Source: Bacteroidales bacterium (GTDB taxonomy: Bacteria; Bacteroidota; Bacteroidia; Bacteroidales; Muribaculaceae). Taken from it: 6,296 bases of DNA. The stretch's first letter is position 1; every line of letters starts with the position of its first letter. The notes below the pieces were generated by a model, which had not been told where the DNA came from, ran no database searches, and saw only the letters and a program-made list of their open reading frames with translations. The stretch covers positions 1-6,296 of the forward strand of contig SFJG01000117.1 in assembly GCA_004555955.1 (NCBI GenBank). The letters are read 5' to 3'. This document shows, piece by piece, positions 1-6,296 of the stretch. Both the position numbers and the translations under genes were made by a program.

Positions 1-137
1 TTTTATCCCCAATATGCAACTTCAATGATGCTATTAGGTGTTTATTTCACTTGCATTAAATGTTTGTGACTATTTATTTTGCTCGAAAAGTTTTGCATAT
101 CACATTTTTTTGAAAGTTGACTTGAACAATCCCTACT

Positions 138-180
138 AAAAAAATGAGGGCGTATCAATAGTTTAATTTTGATACACCCT
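138..180 (-). terminator. Rho-independent terminator after yidC
   Basis: Read on the minus strand, a 12-bp stem (arms 169-180 and 147-158, 10-base loop 159-168) is followed two bases later by seven U residues (138-144). The single non-Watson-Crick position is a G-U wobble in the minus-strand RNA but an A-C mismatch in the plus-strand RNA, so the hairpin fits minus-strand transcription. It lies 31 bases beyond the yidC stop codon and should end the pyrG-yidC transcript. Confidence 0.88.
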
Positions 181-211
181 GCACAAAAACAGATTCTTTA
201 TTAATGTTGAG

Positions 212-2293
212 CTATTTCTTACGCTGTTGTTGAGCGCGCTGGGCAGCTTGTGCCTGGCGCTGAGCTTCCTCGAGACGTGCCATAAAGCCGCTTTTCTTTT
301 TTGGCTTTTTCGCACGCTCAGCCATTCGTGCTCGCATCTTGTCTTCTTTCAGGAAGAAGCGGAATGCGTAGGTCTGACCGATGGTGATGAGCAACGACAG
401 GAAGTAGTAGTAACTCAATCCGGCTGCATAGTTGTTGAAGAACACCAGGAACATCACGGGCATCAGATACATCATCCACTTCATGCCGGGCATCGAGTTG
501 TTCGACGGATTGGCTTGCATATTGAGGTAGGTATAAACAATGTTGACAGCCGTCATAAGCAAGCAGAAGAGGCTCAAATGGTTGCCGAAGAATGTCGAAA
601 TGATTGGAATGTGAACGTCCCACGACCAAATAACGTCGGGAGCCGACAGGTCTTCCGCCCACAAGAATGGCTCGCCGCGAAGCTCTATGCACGATGGGAA
701 GAACGAGAACATAGCAATAAGAATCGGCATCTGCAACAACATCGGCAGACAGCCGCTCATCGGGTTGGCTCCCGCAAGGTTGTAGAGTTCCATCATCTTT
801 TGGTTGCGCTTCAACGCGTTGTCCTGTCCGGGATATTTCTCGTTGATGGCTTTGATGTCGGGCGCAAGGAAACGCATCTTCGCTTGCGACGAATAGCTCT
901 TATACGTCAACGGGAAGAGTATTACCTTGATGAAGATGGTAAGCAGCAAGATAATGATACCGTAGTTGAGGTCGAGCGTGCCCAAGAAGTTGAACACGGG
1001 GATGATTATGCCGGTGTTAATCCAGCGGAACATCTTCCAGCCCAACGGAATGAGGCGGGTCAACTCGAGGTCGTCGTCGCCGAACGCTTCCGAATAGGTG
1101 TCGAGCAGACTGTATTCGTTGGGGCAGAACACGAAGGTGAACGATGCCGCGGTCGGGTTGCTCGAACTATATTCCAACGAGGATACGACCTCCAAATCTT
1201 TCATATATTTCTTATAGTCGGGCGAATCTTTGTCGACCGGGATGCTCCTAAGGTTGCTCGTACCCAAGAAATAACTGTCGGCGATGAGCACCGTCGAGAA
1301 GAATTGGTCTTTGAAGCCAATCCACTTGAGTTTGTCGGCGATTTCTTCTTCGTCGTCGCTTGTTTCGCTCAAGTAGTCGGTGTCGCCGCCGTTGTACTTA
1401 TAATAGAGTCCGCTGTTGCGTTCTTCGAACATCTCGCCGCGCTCGTGACGTTGCAAACGCCCGCGCCATTCGAAATCCATCGTGGCAATGTTGGTGGGGA
1501 TTACCGTGTTCATATTTTCTTGAACGACGTCCATCTTCACCATATAACTGTCTTTCTTCAACGTATATCGAATGCCGAACGACACGTTGCTCTCAAACTG
1601 CAACTTCATCAACACGGTTGAGTCGTTTTCGACCACCGGAGTGAAGTAGAAGTCGTGTGTGTCGAAACGTTGAGTGTCGTTGTTGAGAATAAAGCTGTAG
1701 GCATTGTTCTCGTTTTCGAACAACACAGCCGGAACGGTTTTGCCTTCGCTGTAGGCTGTATATTTCTTGAGTTCGACGCGACTGACGACACCTCCTTTGG
1801 TTGAGAGGTCGACAGCCACGAGGTCGTTTTGCAAACGTACGGTCGTGCTATCGCCACTTACAAAGCGTGCAAAGTCGCTATATTTCGATGCCTCGCCGAC
1901 TGCCAAACGAACGGCTTTTACGGCGCTGTTAAACACCAAGCGAACACTGTCGGCAGCCGGCTTTGCCAAGTCGTCCAACGAAAATTCTTTGCCACCTGCC
2001 TTTACCGTACCGGCAAGTTCGTCGCCGGCAAGAGTAAGCACAACGTCGCCGTGACGGAGCGTCGTTGCAACGCCGTCGTCCGACTTCTTGCCATATTGCG
2101 CCACGATGGTCTTTATCTCAGCAAGTTCGGTGGCACTCAAACTGTCGACAACGGCTACCGGTGCCGATTCCTTTTGCTCGGTTTGCGTCTCTGCGGTTGC
2201 TTTCAACTCTTCTTCGCTCGGCGAATTCAGCCACGAAAAAGCGAAGATAACAACCCCCATCAGCACCAAACCTAATATCGTATTTCTATCCAT
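212..2293 (-). CDS. yidC: Membrane protein insertase YidC (Oxa1 family)
   Basis: YidC inserts and folds inner-membrane proteins, alone or with SecYEG. The 693-residue product has an N-terminal membrane anchor (about residues 5-22), a large periplasmic domain (about 60-410), then the conserved Oxa1/YidC core. The core holds a hydrophobic segment near 444-462 ending in FPLT, the cytoplasmic helical hairpin with SSQAKMR (468-474), the motif NPMSGCLPMLLQMPI (510-524), a segment at 571-590, and the last membrane region at about 607-645. The tail (650-693) is rich in Lys, Arg and Gln, as expected for a ribosome-contacting end. The groove position that is Arg in E. coli (IVRGIMYPLT) is Lys456 here. 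The ATG start puts the anchor at the very N terminus; upstream DNA is A-rich with no clear Shine-Dalgarno, common in Bacteroidota. The gene lies 67 bases after pyrG and ends in TAG. At 693 residues it is somewhat longer than I recall for Bacteroides homologues, apparently through the low-complexity part at 25-120. Identity is near certain. Confidence 0.97.
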   Translation of the reverse strand: MDRNTILGLVLMGVVIFAFSWLNSPSEEELKATAETQTEQKESAPVAVVDSLSATELAEIKTIVAQYGKKSDDGVATTLRHGDVVLTLAGDELAGTVKAGGKEFSLDDLAKPAADSVRLVFNSAVKAVRLAVGEASKYSDFARFVSGDSTTVRLQNDLVAVDLSTKGGVVSRVELKKYTAYSEGKTVPAVLFENENNAYSFILNNDTQRFDTHDFYFTPVVENDSTVLMKLQFESNVSFGIRYTLKKDSYMVKMDVVQENMNTVIPTNIATMDFEWRGRLQRHERGEMFEERNSGLYYKYNGGDTDYLSETSDDEEEIADKLKWIGFKDQFFSTVLIADSYFLGTSNLRSIPVDKDSPDYKKYMKDLEVVSSLEYSSSNPTAASFTFVFCPNEYSLLDTYSEAFGDDDLELTRLIPLGWKMFRWINTGIIIPVFNFLGTLDLNYGIIILLLTIFIKVILFPLTYKSYSSQAKMRFLAPDIKAINEKYPGQDNALKRNQKMMELYNLAGANPMSGCLPMLLQMPILIAMFSFFPSCIELRGEPFLWAEDLSAPDVIWSWDVHIPIISTFFGNHLSLFCLLMTAVNIVYTYLNMQANPSNNSMPGMKWMMYLMPVMFLVFFNNYAAGLSYYYFLSLLITIGQTYAFRFFLKEDKMRARMAERAKKPKKKSGFMARLEEAQRQAQAAQRAQQQRKK

Positions 2294-2298
2294 CTATC

Positions 2299-2333
2299 TG
2301 TTAATCGTTTATTATTTATTGTTAATCGTTTAT
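2299..2333. repeat. Pair of 14-bp direct repeats between pyrG and yidC
   Basis: TGTTAATCGTTTAT occurs exactly at 2299-2312 and 2320-2333, a 21-bp period close to two helical turns. On the coding strand the copies lie 6-40 bases upstream of the yidC ATG, so they are in the presumed leader or translation-initiation region. The function is unknown. They may simply be a low-complexity AT-rich spacer that grew by slippage. Confidence 0.8.
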
Positions 2334-2341
2334 CGTTGCTC

Positions 2342-2362
2342 TCTAATCTTTAATCTCTAATC
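2342..2362. repeat. Three tandem heptamers abutting the pyrG stop codon
   Basis: The units TCTAATC (2342-2348), TTTAATC (2349-2355) and TCTAATC (2356-2362) stand head to tail and differ at one base. On the coding strand they read GATTAGA, GATTAAA, GATTAGA, and the first G is the last base of the pyrG TAG stop. This looks like slippage-prone sequence; no function can be assigned. Confidence 0.75.
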
Positions 2363-3969
2363 TACGCTTTAGCGTTATCAATAGCCGCCTTCACAAAGCT
2401 CAAGAATATCGGATTGGGCGACAACACCGTACTGCTGTATTCGGGATGATATTGCGTGCCGATAAACCATTTCAACTTCGGGATTTCGACAACTTCGACC
2501 AAGTGCGTATCCGGGTTCTCGCCGACGCATTGCATTCCGGCAGCCTCAAATGCCTTGCGATATTCTTCGTTGAACTCGAAGCGATGGCGGTGACGCTCGC
2601 TGACGAATGTCGTTCCGTAGGCTTGTGCAGCTTTCGAGCCATCGCGAAGAACGCAGTCGTAGGCGCCCAAACGCATCGTTCCGCCCATATTCGAAATGCT
2701 CTTCTGCTCTTCCATAAGGTCGATTACGTTGTAAGGCGTTTGCGGATTCATCTCGGTACTATTGGCATCTTTCAAGCCGAGCACGTTGCGCGCAAACTCA
2801 ATGACCATACACTGCATACCTAAGCAGATGCCGAAAGTGGGCACGTCGTGCTCGCGGCAATACTTGATGGCTGAAAATTTGCCGTCGATGCCCCGTTGAC
2901 CGAATCCGGGAGCGATAATCACGCCATCGAGCCCGGCAAGCTTCTCGGCAACGTTATCGTCGTCGACTTTCTCGGAGTGGATATAGACGAGGTTGAGCTT
3001 GTGATTGTTATAGGTTGCCGCTTGGAAAAGCGACTCGTTGATTGACTTATACGCGTCTTGGAGTTCGACGTATTTACCTACCAAACCGATAGTAACCGTC
3101 TTTTCTGCGCACTGCATCTTATCGAGGAATTCCGTCCAGCGCGACATATCGGGCTCGCCCTCGTAGGGAGTGTTGGTCTTGCGAAGAATAATCTCATCGA
3201 GGTGTTGCTCGTGCATCGTCAACGGCACTTCGTAAATCGACGGCACGTCGATTGATTGGATAACAGCATCGGGCGACACATTGCAGAACAGCGCAACCTT
3301 GCGACGCATTGACACCGGTATGTCTTTTTCGGTGCGCAGAATCAAGATATCGGGCTGAATGCCGACCTCTTGCAACTGCTTTACGGAGTGCTGCGTAGGC
3401 TTTGTCTTGAGTTCCTTGGCAGCTTTGATAAAGGGCACGTATGTCAAGTGGATGCAGATGCAATTGCTGCCGAGTTCCCACTTGAGTTGACGCATCGACT
3501 CCAAGAATGGAAGCGACTCGATGTCGCCGACGGTGCCTCCGATTTCGGTGATAACGAAGTCATATTTTCCCGTATTGCCGAGCAACTTGACGTTGCGCTT
3601 AATCTCGTCGGTGATGTGAGGCACGATTTGTACGGTCTTGCCGAGATAGTCGCCGCGACGCTCCTTGTCGATAACGCTCTGATAGATGCGGCCCGTCGTT
3701 ATGTTGTTGGCGCGGGAAGTGTGCACATTCGTAAAACGCTCGTAGTGCCCCAAGTCAAGGTCTGCCTCATGTCCGTCAACGGTTACATAGCATTCGCCAT
3801 GCTCGTACGGATTAAGCGTTCCCGGGTCGATGTTGATATACGGGTCAAACTTTTGGATTGTTACTCTAAAACCGCGCGAAAGCAAGAGTCTTGCCAACGA
3901 CGACGAAATTATGCCTTTTCCAAGCGACGACACAACTCCTCCGGTCACAAAAATGTACTTCGTTTCCAC
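2362..3969 (-). CDS. pyrG: CTP synthase (glutamine hydrolysing)
   Basis: PyrG makes CTP from UTP, ATP and glutamine, the last step of de novo pyrimidine nucleotide synthesis in the cytosol. The 535-residue product is of normal length. The synthase half (about 1-270) has the P-loop GGVVSSLGKG (10-19), HEADLDLGHYERF (67-79), TEIGGTVGDIES (141-152) and the KTKPTQHS nucleotide-binding segment (188-195). The class I glutamine amidotransferase half (about 290-530) has the loop PGFGQRG (354-360), the nucleophile elbow GICLGMQ with catalytic Cys382, and the YHPEY motif with His508 and Glu510. All expected catalytic residues are present. The start is GTG at 3967-3969: it gives METKYIFVTGG, the normal family N terminus, and the in-frame codons before it run to a TAA at 3982-3984 without another good start. 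A Bacteroidota promoter lies just upstream. The gene ends in TAG and yidC follows 67 bases on, probably on the same transcript. Confidence 0.98.
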   Translation of the reverse strand: METKYIFVTGGVVSSLGKGIISSSLARLLLSRGFRVTIQKFDPYINIDPGTLNPYEHGECYVTVDGHEADLDLGHYERFTNVHTSRANNITTGRIYQSVIDKERRGDYLGKTVQIVPHITDEIKRNVKLLGNTGKYDFVITEIGGTVGDIESLPFLESMRQLKWELGSNCICIHLTYVPFIKAAKELKTKPTQHSVKQLQEVGIQPDILILRTEKDIPVSMRRKVALFCNVSPDAVIQSIDVPSIYEVPLTMHEQHLDEIILRKTNTPYEGEPDMSRWTEFLDKMQCAEKTVTIGLVGKYVELQDAYKSINESLFQAATYNNHKLNLVYIHSEKVDDDNVAEKLAGLDGVIIAPGFGQRGIDGKFSAIKYCREHDVPTFGICLGMQCMVIEFARNVLGLKDANSTEMNPQTPYNVIDLMEEQKSISNMGGTMRLGAYDCVLRDGSKAAQAYGTTFVSERHRHRFEFNEEYRKAFEAAGMQCVGENPDTHLVEVVEIPKLKWFIGTQYHPEYSSTVLSPNPIFLSFVKAAIDNAKA

Positions 3970-3996
3970 TTTTATCGCATTTTATCAATTATTTTG

Positions 3997-4028
3997 CAAA
4001 TGTACACAAAAACTATGATATTAACAAA
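3997..4028 (-). promoter_or_regulatory. Predicted Bacteroidota-type promoter for pyrG-yidC
   Basis: On the minus strand a TTTG (-33 element, 4025-4028) is followed after 20 bases by TACATTTG (-7 element, 3997-4004), a full match to the Bacteroides consensus TAnnTTTG with accepted spacing. Transcription would begin a few bases downstream, near 3990, giving a leader of only about 20 bases before the GTG of pyrG. No such pair is seen between pyrG and yidC, where the minus strand contains no TTTG at all, so this promoter probably serves both genes. The start site is inferred. Confidence 0.72.
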
Positions 4029-4066
4029 AGCAGTGAGACTGTCTAATCAAAGTTAGACAGCCTCAC
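4025..4066 (-). terminator. Rho-independent terminator after the glycosidase gene
   Basis: On the minus strand, arms 4053-4066 and 4033-4046 form a 14-bp stem containing one G-U wobble, with a 6-base loop. A short interrupted U run (TGCTTTTG) follows at about 4025-4032. The wobble becomes an A-C mismatch on the plus strand, so the minus strand is favoured. The hairpin begins 27 bases past the glycosidase stop codon. The U tract is weaker than that after yidC and overlaps the pyrG -33 element. Confidence 0.75.
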
Positions 4067-4092
4067 TATCAGCGATAGACTATTGTTTCGAC

Positions 4093-5202
4093 TTATCGAA
4101 CTATCAATTTTGCGGTTTTCGCACCTGCGGCATCGGCTATGCGTACGAGATAGACGCCTCGCTCCATGCCCTCGGTCGACATTGCTGCCACGCCGTCAAT
4201 GCTGCGCTCCATCACTTTACACCCGCTCATCGTGTAGACTTCGACGCGGGCTGCGCCTTCGGCTGCCACAGTAAACTGTCCGCCACGGGCTACCGGATTG
4301 GGATAGATGGTTGCTGCACTTGCCTTTACGCTCGCAGTACCGCCTTGCGCGTGGTTGTAGACCGCTTCCCAACCGGGAACTTGTATTTCGAACTGCGCGT
4401 CTTTTGTCGACGCTCCCATATCGAAACGCAACGTGTTGAGCGTTATAGGATAGATGCCTACGTCGTCGGGGTCGCACCAATCGTTCAAATCGAACTCAAC
4501 CGTGGTCTCGACGTTCGTAGGAAGCGTTTCGTTGGTGGCAACCCAAACGCCTACCATTTCGCCGAGAGCATTTTTCGCCGATGACGAAACTTTTTTGATT
4601 GTTGCATCGCCCGGATTGATGCGCACGCGCAACTTGTCGGGGATGCTCCATACGGTTACGGGCCGCTCTACGGAAATATATGCGCCGCGCGCCGAGCCGT
4701 TGCCGGTATAGTTCAAGCGGAAGCCGTTGTCGAGTTCGGAGATGGCAAGCCCTGTTCCGCCGTTCTGCTTAAGTGTCCATCCATCTGTGGGGAATTGGCG
4801 CAGTACGGGCATCACGTTGGCAGTCGGTATCTCAACGGTCACTTCGAGTTCGCCGACGAAGTTGCCTACCGTGCCGGTAATTGTCGTTGTGCCGTCCTTG
4901 AGGCCGGAAATGACGCCGCTTGTTGCTCCGACCGAAGCTATTTCGTTGTCGTCGGAAGTCCATGCCACGGCCATCGGGCTGATGGGCATCGATGTTTCGC
5001 CCATCATGGCGTTGACTTCAACCTCATACGAACGGTTGTTGTCGAGCAGCACTTTGCCAAGACGCAAAGAAATATTGTCGCTGAGTTCGACTGTAACGGG
5101 GATTGTTGCCGTCAAGCCGTTGTAGGATGCAGTGAGCGCCTGAGTGCCGCTGCCAATGCCATAGAAGGTCGTGCCGTCGTTGATCTTGTACGTCGGTATC
5201 AA
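4093..5202 (-). CDS. C-terminal part of the frameshifted glycosidase: Ig-like, BIG2, jelly-roll-like and T9SS sorting domains
   Basis: This frame continues the NAGPA-family gene after a +1 shift and is most likely not an independent gene. Its only upstream start is a weak TTG at 5202, and the protein begins inside a beta-rich domain. Counting from that TTG, residues 8-40 (NDGTTFYG, LTASYNGL, ATIPVTV) look like the end of an Ig-like module. Residues 42-125 look like a BIG2 domain (WTSDDNEIASV, SGVISGLKDGTTTITG). Residues 138-280 look like a beta-sandwich of carbohydrate-binding or jelly-roll type, without residues that identify a ligand. Residues 297-369 are a type A T9SS sorting domain: IYPNPV, VEVYTMSGCKV, then GVYLVRI and a final AKLIVR. 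Known sorting domains of this kind route periplasmic proteins through the type IX machinery to the cell surface. Without the upstream part, which should carry the signal peptide, this piece could not be exported. The gene ends in TAA, with a terminator 27 bases later. Confidence 0.8.
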   Translation of the reverse strand: MIPTYKINDGTTFYGIGSGTQALTASYNGLTATIPVTVELSDNISLRLGKVLLDNNRSYEVEVNAMMGETSMPISPMAVAWTSDDNEIASVGATSGVISGLKDGTTTITGTVGNFVGELEVTVEIPTANVMPVLRQFPTDGWTLKQNGGTGLAISELDNGFRLNYTGNGSARGAYISVERPVTVWSIPDKLRVRINPGDATIKKVSSSAKNALGEMVGVWVATNETLPTNVETTVEFDLNDWCDPDDVGIYPITLNTLRFDMGASTKDAQFEIQVPGWEAVYNHAQGGTASVKASAATIYPNPVARGGQFTVAAEGAARVEVYTMSGCKVMERSIDGVAAMSTEGMERGVYLVRIADAAGAKTAKLIVR

Positions 5203-6296
5203 TGAGCAGTCCGTATTGATTATAGCCGTAGAATTTTGGCGTATAAATGCCGTATTTTGGAAATTTCATCGACCAATCGACGAAACGAATCTCGGCAATC
5301 GTATTGTCTTCGGGCTGATTGAGCACGGCATGCAGGCTGTTCGAAACGGCGCGTTCGTGGCCGTCGCTCGGGTCGTTGACGATGCCCAATTGTTGCATAA
5401 ACATTGTCGAGCTGCCGCCGCCGTCGACGTTGACGGCATCGTAGCAACCGGCGTAGCGCATAATGTCGGCACCCTGGGTGTAGGTACAGCCACTTGAGCG
5501 TGCGGAGCGTCCGTCGACGAGTCCCCACACCATCTTCGAGCGGTCTTCGTTGTAGCCGAACATCGTGCGCGGGTTGTAGGCATCGCGAGCGTTGATAAAT
5601 CGTCCGGCAGTGTAGGCAGTCACGCCGCGGTCGAGGATGATGACGTCGCCGCCGCTGGCTTCTTTAAGGTCGGGCTTGATGTCGTAGTTTGCCAAACGTG
5701 TTTCGAAGAGCATTGTCAGTTCTTCGCCGTCGGTCAGCGAAAGCACATCGTCGACGCGGCTGCCTTTTGCCGACAGAACAGCCTCGCCGGGTCGAACTTG
5801 CATATTTCCGCCGACAACAGGCTCACCGACAACAACCATCTTGAACGGTCGATTGATTGCCCAGCGCTCGCCATGGGCAAGGCGCACGCGAATCTCGGTG
5901 GCGTCGGAAGTCTTTGTCCAATGTCCGCCGAGTTCGTTATAGAGCACGAGTTGGTTGTCGTTCAGGTCGTGATTGATGTGGCTGAGCGACACCTGTGCGC
6001 CGCTGCTGCGAGTCATTGTCCACGACTGCTTGGGAAAGTCGCACCACATATTTTTGTCGTAGTCGATAAAGAAATGTCCGTAGTTGGTCGCCTCGTCGTC
6101 GTCGAACATTGCAATCTGACCGTCCATATAGCAGCAGCGATGCGGATTGCCGATATACGGGTCCCAAGTGATGTAGAAGTCGGCATTACAACTTGCATAA
6201 TAGTAATTGCCCGGAGCGTTTTTGCGGATGGCTATCGACGAAGGTGTTTCGACGGTAAGCAACGAGTCGTTGCCCAACTCCATACGAAATTGGACG
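5024..6296 (-). pseudogene. Phosphodiester glycosidase (NAGPA/DUF2233) catalytic part, 5' partial, frameshifted
   Basis: The frame is open through the window edge (VQFR precedes the Met at 6283), so the signal peptide and N terminus are missing. Counting from that Met, the NAGPA-type domain covers about residues 25-322. It shows CNADFY (32-37), GGDVIILDRG (211-220), RTMFGYNEDRSKMVWGLVDGR (239-259 as a unit), the hallmark YDAVNVDGGGSSTMF (281-295) and RAVSNSLHAV (311-320). The family includes the human enzyme that removes GlcNAc from GlcNAc-phospho-mannose; bacterial members are thought to cleave sugar-phosphate diesters, but the substrate here cannot be read from sequence. After YNQYGLLIDTDV (354-365) the frame loses its family resemblance and runs through about 54 unrelated residues to a stop at 5024-5026. 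The true continuation is in the next frame from about 5200. The catalytic domain itself looks complete at its 3' side, so a truncated enzyme might still fold, but it would lack its T9SS sorting signal. A sequencing error is an alternative to true gene decay. Confidence 0.82.
5183..5208 (-). other. Frameshift junction in the glycosidase gene
   Basis: Upstream family-like sequence (GYNQYGLLIDTDV) and downstream family-like sequence (INDGTTFYGIGSGT) are in different frames; moving downstream, the reading frame advances by one base. The sequence alone limits the shift to 5027-5265, because the second frame has a TGA at 5266-5268 and the first stops at 5024-5026. Protein resemblance narrows it to about 5183-5208. 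Skipping one base here would give, for example, DVQINDGTTFYG. There is no homopolymer run and no slippery motif at the site. Confidence 0.75.

Noticed and set aside
12..100. An 8-bp inverted repeat (ATATGCAA at 12-19, TTGCATAT at 93-100) in the AT-rich end
   Set aside because: The arms are short and far apart in AT-rich DNA, so chance is likely; no target duplication or gene is associated.
1..137. A possible promoter or small gene in the AT-rich stretch after the yidC terminator
   Set aside because: No TAnnTTTG element with a correctly spaced TTTG is found on either strand and no convincing coding frame is present.
227..1621. A 464-codon open frame on the plus strand inside yidC
   Set aside because: It lies wholly antisense to a certain gene, its translation is rich in His, Arg, Glu and Val without any recognisable domain, and codon bias of the yidC strand explains the lack of stops.
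3970..3996. A pyrimidine-responsive attenuator in the pyrG leader
   Set aside because: The predicted leader is about 20 bases, with no G-run at the likely start site and no hairpin between promoter and GTG.
3370..4056. A 228-codon plus-strand frame opposite the start of pyrG
   Set aside because: Antisense to conserved PyrG motifs, runs through the pyrG promoter and into the terminator hairpin, and shows no family resemblance.
4066..4078. A small 5-bp hairpin (CTATC-AGC-GATAG) before the glycosidase terminator
   Set aside because: It is too short and weak to act alone and lacks a U tract.
5183..5208. Programmed +1 ribosomal frameshifting as the reason for the split glycosidase
   Set aside because: The first frame has no stop or rare-codon slip site at the junction, and continues about 54 codons past it. 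Mutation or sequence error is simpler.
5171..5528. Several overlapping frames on both strands around the NAGPA hallmark motif
   Set aside because: They are shadows of the glycosidase frame in GC-rich, repetitive codons (GTC, GAC, CGA) and show no motif of their own.

Overview
The window reads as chromosomal DNA from a member of the Bacteroidota, most likely the order Bacteroidales. Three things support this: the long-periplasmic-domain form of YidC, a promoter of the Bacteroides type (TTTG, 20-bp spacer, TAnnTTTG), and a C-terminal type IX secretion sorting domain on the third gene. All genes lie on the minus strand, so the reading order runs from high to low coordinates. Coding regions are moderately GC-rich and the short spacers are AT-rich.

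Positions 6296 to 4093 hold a secreted phosphodiester glycosidase (NAGPA/DUF2233 family) gene. Its 5' end lies outside the window. The gene is split by a +1 shift of frame near 5183-5208. The upstream piece carries the catalytic domain. The downstream piece carries an Ig-like region, a BIG2 domain, a jelly-roll-like region and the sorting domain. A terminator hairpin follows at about 4025-4066.

Positions 3969 to 212 hold pyrG (CTP synthase, GTG start) and yidC (membrane insertase), separated by 67 bases. A good Bacteroidota promoter stands just before pyrG and its -33 element sits in the tail of the preceding terminator. The pyrG-yidC gap contains no promoter-like TTTG on the minus strand but does contain short direct repeats. 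The pair probably forms one transcript, ending at a strong hairpin plus U7 terminator at 138-180. Positions 1-137 are AT-rich and I see no gene in them.

The layout is therefore two transcription units: a cell-surface or secreted glycan-related gene that looks broken, then a housekeeping operon for nucleotide synthesis and membrane protein insertion. I found no undescribed system. The observations most worth a second look are the frameshift in the glycosidase gene, the compact terminator/promoter overlap, and the repeats between pyrG and yidC.
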